A program made the translations under genes and the position numbers. 47,136 bases of DNA from Nocardia jiangxiensis NBRC 101359. GTDB lineage: Bacteria; Actinomycetota; Actinomycetes; Mycobacteriales; Mycobacteriaceae. The notes under the pieces are model-generated. The model saw nothing but the letters and a program-made list of their open reading frames with translations, ran no database searches and was not told the DNA's origin. Shown here piece after piece: positions 40,248 through 47,136 of this stretch (position 1 is the stretch's first letter; each line of letters opens with the position of its first letter). The stretch covers positions 1 to 47,136 of the forward strand of contig NZ_BAGB01000066.1 of the NCBI RefSeq assembly GCF_000308615.1. Reading direction: 5' to 3'.

Positions 40248-41261
40248 ATGAACGGCATGACCACCATCGAAGAAGTTCAGCTCGGCGCGGCCGGGCCGGC
40301 CGTCGGGCGCATCGGTCTCGGCGGTATGGGAATGTCCGGCTCGTACGGCCATGCCGACGAACAGGAATCCATCGCCACCATCCACGCCGCCCTGGACGTG
40401 GGCGTCAACGTGATCGACACCGGCGACTTCTACGCCATGGGCCACAACGAGATGCTGATCGGGCGGGCCCTCGCCGATCGCAAACGCGAGGACTATCTGC
40501 TCAGCGTGAAGTTCGGCGCGTTGCGGGGGCCGGACAACAACTGGGGCGGCACCGATGCGCGGCCCGAGGCGGTCCGCAACTTTCTGGGATACTCCCTGCA
40601 ACGACTCGGCGTCGACCACATCGACGTCTACCGGCCCGCGCGGCTGGATCCGAACGTGCCGATCGAGGACACCATCGGGGCGATCGCGGAGATGGTGCAG
40701 GCCGGATTCGTGCGACACATCGGGTTGTCGGAGGTCGGAGCCGATACGTTGCGCCGCGCGGCAGCCGTACATCCGATCGCGGACCTGCAGATCGAATATT
40801 CGCTGATCTCCCGGGGTATCGAGGCATCGATCCTGCCGACCGCCCGCGAACTCGGCACCTCGATCACCGCCTACGGTGTGCTCTCGCGCGGACTGCTGAG
40901 CGATTCGCTGCGCGGGAACCGGCCTTTCGCCGCGGGCGATTTCCGCGCGTTCAGCCCGCGGTTCCAGGGCGAGAATCTCGCGACGAATCTGCGGCTGGTC
41001 GATGCACTGGCCGCCATAGCGGACAGCCGCGGGAAGAGCGTCGCACAACTCGCCATCGCCTGGGTCCTGGCGCAGGGCCGCGACATCGTCCCCGTGATCG
41101 GCGCACGCCGTCGCGACCGCCTCACCGAGGCGATCGGCGCACTCGACATCACCCTGTCGCCCGACGAACTCGCCGCGATCGAAGCGGCCGTACCCGCTGA
41201 TCAGGTCGCGGGTGAACGGTATGCGCCCGCGCAGATGGCGATGCTGGACAGCGAGAGCTGA
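40248..41261 (+). CDS. Aldo/keto reductase (AKR13-like)
   Basis: A 337-residue AKR. GLGGMGMSGSYG near the start, DTGDFYAMGHNE (Asp/Tyr, ~58-69), SVKFG (catalytic Lys, ~87) and HIGLSEVG (~157-164). The usual His of the tetrad is replaced by RPAR (~122), a common AKR13 variant. ATG 40248 or 40257 (MTTIEE) are both possible; the spacing does not decide. It faces away from an XRE regulator and ends 17 bases before a perfect palindrome. Confidence 0.9.
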   Translation: MNGMTTIEEVQLGAAGPAVGRIGLGGMGMSGSYGHADEQESIATIHAALDVGVNVIDTGDFYAMGHNEMLIGRALADRKREDYLLSVKFGALRGPDNNWGGTDARPEAVRNFLGYSLQRLGVDHIDVYRPARLDPNVPIEDTIGAIAEMVQAGFVRHIGLSEVGADTLRRAAAVHPIADLQIEYSLISRGIEASILPTARELGTSITAYGVLSRGLLSDSLRGNRPFAAGDFRAFSPRFQGENLATNLRLVDALAAIADSRGKSVAQLAIAWVLAQGRDIVPVIGARRRDRLTEAIGALDITLSPDELAAIEAAVPADQVAGERYAPAQMAMLDSES

Positions 41262-41278
41262 GCTTTCGGCGCCGCACA

Positions 41279-41316
41279 GCTCGGTCCTCGTCCGAACGTT
41301 CGGACGAGGACCGAGC
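41279..41316. terminator. Perfect 38-bp palindrome, bidirectional terminator
   Basis: The arms are 19 bases each, starting GCTCGGTCC and ending GGACCGAGC, exact complements with no spacer. It lies between the stops of the convergent aldo/keto reductase (41261) and thioesterase (41323). No T-tract follows on either side. Confidence 0.7.
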
Positions 41317-41322
41317 GACGTT

Positions 41323-41802
41323 CTACTTGCGACGAGGGCGGATGACGGCCGTGAAAGTTGCCGCGGCGACGGACTTTCCGGTGTTGTCGGTGATGTCCAC
41401 CGGCACGGAGAGTTCGACCGGGTTGCCCGCCAGAATGTCCTCGCGCATCTGCTTCAACCCCTCGGCGCTCAACTCCGAGGTAGCGCGGATCGGACCCGCC
41501 TCCCCCTTGGCCCGCGCCAGATATTCGATGCGCCCGTCCCGCGCGACGATGAACGCATCCCCCATCAGATCCACGATCCCGGAGATCGACGTACCCATGG
41601 CCGCGGTCTCGGCCAGCCCGAACAACATCGCCGCATGCAGATCACCGTTGTGATTCAGATGCTCGGGCTTGGGCGCCATCTGCACGACGTTGCACCCCTC
41701 CCGATACTCGACGTTCTCCATCCCCGCGTACTGGATGAACCCCAACTTCTGAAACCCGCCCCACACCAGATCGCCCACGGCGCTGTCCACAGCTACTCCC
41801 AT
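41323..41802 (-). CDS. Hotdog-fold thioesterase (DUF4442/PaaI-like)
   Basis: A 159-residue hotdog protein: EHLNHNGDLHAAMLFGLAETAAM (key HNGxxHxAxLFxLAE) near 46-69 and a C-terminal strand pattern VELSVPVDITDNTG with FTAVIRPRRK. It would cleave acyl-CoA or related thioesters. ATG 41802 is listed; GTG 41790 has a better-placed GGGAG. It converges on the aldo/keto reductase over a perfect palindrome. Confidence 0.85.
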   Translation of the reverse strand: MGVAVDSAVGDLVWGGFQKLGFIQYAGMENVEYREGCNVVQMAPKPEHLNHNGDLHAAMLFGLAETAAMGTSISGIVDLMGDAFIVARDGRIEYLARAKGEAGPIRATSELSAEGLKQMREDILAGNPVELSVPVDITDNTGKSVAAATFTAVIRPRRK

Positions 41803-41814
41803 CCCAAGTGAAAC

Positions 41815-41848
41815 ACGTTCTACTTTTCATACAGCGAATGCAGAACGT
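41815..41848. promoter_or_regulatory. Inverted repeat upstream of the thioesterase
   Basis: ACGTTCT (41815-41821) and AGAACGT (41842-41848) are exact complements 20 bases apart, in the gap before the thioesterase gene. Possible regulator site; no known match. Confidence 0.35.
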
Positions 41849-41894
41849 TGTCCATGGGTGAGGCTGCTCCTTCCACTCGCCGAGCAGCCTTTGG

Positions 41895-42632
41895 TCACCA
41901 GGTGATTTCCGGTAGTTCAACGTCGATCGGGAACGGGCGATCGAGGCGCAGTTGCTTGCGGAAGACACCACTGGGCGTGTACTGACCACCCTCGGGAAGC
42001 AATTCGAAGGCGTAGACGACCATTTCGTCGTCCTCGTTCTCCACCCGCCAGAAGCATTTGATGCCCGCTTCGGCGTATTGCACGGGCCGCAGTTTGCGGT
42101 CCTTGGTCTTCGTACCGGGTGAGACGATCTCGACGGCGAGGTGCACATCGTCGGGCCGGTAGACCCATGTATGCGGGCCGAAGGCCGAGCGAGACACCAC
42201 GAGACAATCTGGTTCGGGTGCAGATGCCCCCAATTCGATGGCCTTTTCCGACAGCACCACGACATCCTGTGGCGCAATCTGCCGCAAGGCGGCCTTCAAG
42301 GCATCCCTGACCTCGTCATGCCATGGATCGGCAGGGGCCATCATCACGACTTGTCCATCCTCCAACTCGAAGCTGCCGTCGACCACTTCTATCAGGCGAG
42401 GCAGGTCAGCGGCGGTAAACCCTTCGGGCGGAGGCACTGGCAGCGACACCAACCGCGAGCGAATCGGTTCCTCGGGTTGATCGTGCGCAGCGACGGCCAT
42501 AGCAGCAGGGTACCGGTCGAAAAAAACCTCCCGCAACAACTCTTCACGGGTATAGATGCGCGATGAATCAGGATTCGCAGCCAACTTGGCCAACCCCTCA
42601 CGCAGCTGCTCGACGATCTCACGGCGGTCCAT
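41895..42632 (-). CDS. Uma2-family (DUF820) PD-(D/E)XK-like protein
   Basis: A 245-residue protein. From ~65 on it matches Uma2: LPRLIEVVDGSFELEDGQVVMM, ADPWHDEVRDAL, EPDCLVV and VHLAVEIVSPGTKTKDRKLR (putative nuclease Asp and Glu-x-Val), with KCFWRVE. The first ~44 residues (MDRREIVEQLREGL...YTREELLREVFFDRYPAA) are charged and helical and not part of the domain; a start at ATG 42500 (MAVAAHDQPEEP) would give the usual family length. No ribosome site decides this. Uma2 proteins are abundant in some actinobacteria and of unclear function. Confidence 0.85.
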   Translation of the reverse strand: MDRREIVEQLREGLAKLAANPDSSRIYTREELLREVFFDRYPAAMAVAAHDQPEEPIRSRLVSLPVPPPEGFTAADLPRLIEVVDGSFELEDGQVVMMAPADPWHDEVRDALKAALRQIAPQDVVVLSEKAIELGASAPEPDCLVVSRSAFGPHTWVYRPDDVHLAVEIVSPGTKTKDRKLRPVQYAEAGIKCFWRVENEDDEMVVYAFELLPEGGQYTPSGVFRKQLRLDRPFPIDVELPEITW

Positions 42633-42842
42633 CTCAGGTTCCCGAGGCGATCGCATCATGTCGGCAAGCATGCCCGAAGCATACAGCCACATCAGCGATG
42701 GTCCACACCATTGAATGCGAATGCTGTTGCGGTACAATAGATTACATTGCCAAGGTATCAAAATATGCAGGGGCGCAATGAAACTGGTCCAATCTGACAA
42801 CTATGCAACCGCACACCCCTACGAGCCCCACGCATACGACAA

Positions 42843-42874
42843 CCGCCCCGCCTCGGATAACCGAGGCGGGGCGG
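42843..42874 (-). terminator. Strong terminator hairpin of the rpoBC operon
   Basis: A perfect 14-bp G/C-rich stem (CCGCCCCGCCTCGG / CCGAGGCGGGGCGG) with a 4-base ATAA loop, 21 bases past the rpoC stop. On the minus strand it is followed by TTGTCG, so the T-tract is weak. The 200 bases to the right of the Uma2 gene otherwise hold its promoter region, with no gene seen. Confidence 0.75.
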
Positions 42875-42895
42875 ATTGTGTTGTCTCCTACCGGA

Positions 42896-46858
<3,963 letters not shown>

Positions 46859-46929
46859 GTAACTTCCTTTCCCCTGTCGGGATTGATTTCGAGCAAGTTC
46901 TCAATCGTCGTGAACAGGTGCCCCGACCG

Positions 46930-46964
46930 CCCTGCTCGCCCGGCGCGCGGCCGGGTGAGCAGGG
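46930..46964 (-). other. Hairpin between rpoB and rpoC
   Basis: A 14-bp G/C-rich stem (one G-T wobble; CCCTGCTCGCCCGG / CCGGGTGAGCAGGG) with a 7-base loop in the 121-base rpoB-rpoC gap. No T-tract follows, so it is not a classic terminator; RNA processing, pausing or attenuation are possible. Confidence 0.6.
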
Positions 46965-46979
46965 GGAACGGGACCAAAA

Positions 46980-47136
46980 TCACTGCGCCAGATCGTCTAC
47001 CGTGGCGGCTTCGTTGCGGGACAGGTTGATGCCCAGGTTCGCGGCGGCCCGCTCCAGGTCCTCGTCGTCGCCGTCGCGCATCTCGATGGCCGCGCCGTCC
47101 GAGGACAGCACCTCCACGTTCAGGCACAGGGACTGG
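46980..47136 (-). CDS. rpoB: DNA-directed RNA polymerase beta subunit, 3' end (partial)
   Basis: The minus strand from the window edge reads QSLCLNVEVLSSDGAAIEMR, DGDDEDLERAAANLGINLSR and ends NEAATVDDLAQ-stop, the conserved C-terminus of mycobacterial RpoB. The gene runs off the right edge, so only about 51 codons and the stop are seen. It lies 121 bases before rpoC in the same operon. Confidence 0.97.
   Translation of the reverse strand, partial: QSLCLNVEVLSSDGAAIEMRDGDDEDLERAAANLGINLSRNEAATVDDLAQ

Overview
The window is high-GC actinobacterial DNA and looks like the chromosome of a Nocardia or a close relative in the Mycobacteriales. The evidence is the nearly complete rpoC and the 3' end of rpoB at the right edge, both of mycobacterial type, two MspA-family porin-like proteins, an LpqN/LpqT-domain protein, DUF574 and DUF4254 proteins, XRE/DUF5753 regulators with a DUF397 partner, a FadD11-like ligase and many GTG/TTG starts. 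The species call is an inference.

Layout. 0.1-7.1 kb: an alpha/beta hydrolase; a TetR gene divergent from an unusual 830-residue flavoprotein fusion (FAD monooxygenase-like, ferredoxin reductase and 2Fe-2S domains); two small proteins; a DUF574 methyltransferase. 7.1-10.5 kb: a frameshifted and internally deleted UROD/MetE-like pseudogene, a secreted hydrolase and an XRE/DUF5753 regulator. 10.6-18.1 kb: a minus-strand oxidative lipid or ketone cluster (PF10118 ferritin-like protein, 2Fe-2S reductase, SRPBCC, Baeyer-Villiger-type monooxygenase, SDR, then an acyl-CoA ligase) divergent from a TetR gene. Several of its genes overlap by 1-4 bases, so they are probably translated as a unit.

18.2-25.7 kb: P1-family peptidase, aldo/keto reductase, GT39-type membrane glycosyltransferase, IclR regulator, two tandem MspA-family genes and a small secreted protein. 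25.8-30.2 kb: an accessory-looking stretch with small genes, a PEP mutase/isocitrate lyase-family enzyme, DUF4254, a Cys-rich small protein, a 46-bp tandem repeat framed by inverted ATTCC motifs, an XRE-DUF397 pair and a gene fragment. 30.2-36.9 kb: ZapE-like ATPase divergent from TetR, NIPSNAP, an LpqN-domain protein with degenerate acidic repeats, membrane proteins, an MBL-fold hydrolase, then a LigB/DODA-type dioxygenase with ribA.

37.0-42.6 kb: MarR (divergent from ribA across a perfect palindrome), an AhpD-like protein, a GNAT-like protein, pirin, XRE/MmyB-type regulator divergent from an aldo/keto reductase, a hotdog thioesterase and a Uma2-family protein. 42.8-47.1 kb: the rpoBC operon end, with a strong terminator hairpin and an internal rpoB-rpoC hairpin.

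The best candidate for an undescribed system is the 12.6-17.4 kb operon. Its PF10118 protein carries the spacing of a carboxylate-bridged diiron site (Glu, ExxH, Glu, ExxH) and overlaps the gene of a flavin/2Fe-2S reductase, which suggests a two-component oxygenase rather than a hydrolase. No tRNA, rRNA, CRISPR array or complete insertion sequence was seen.
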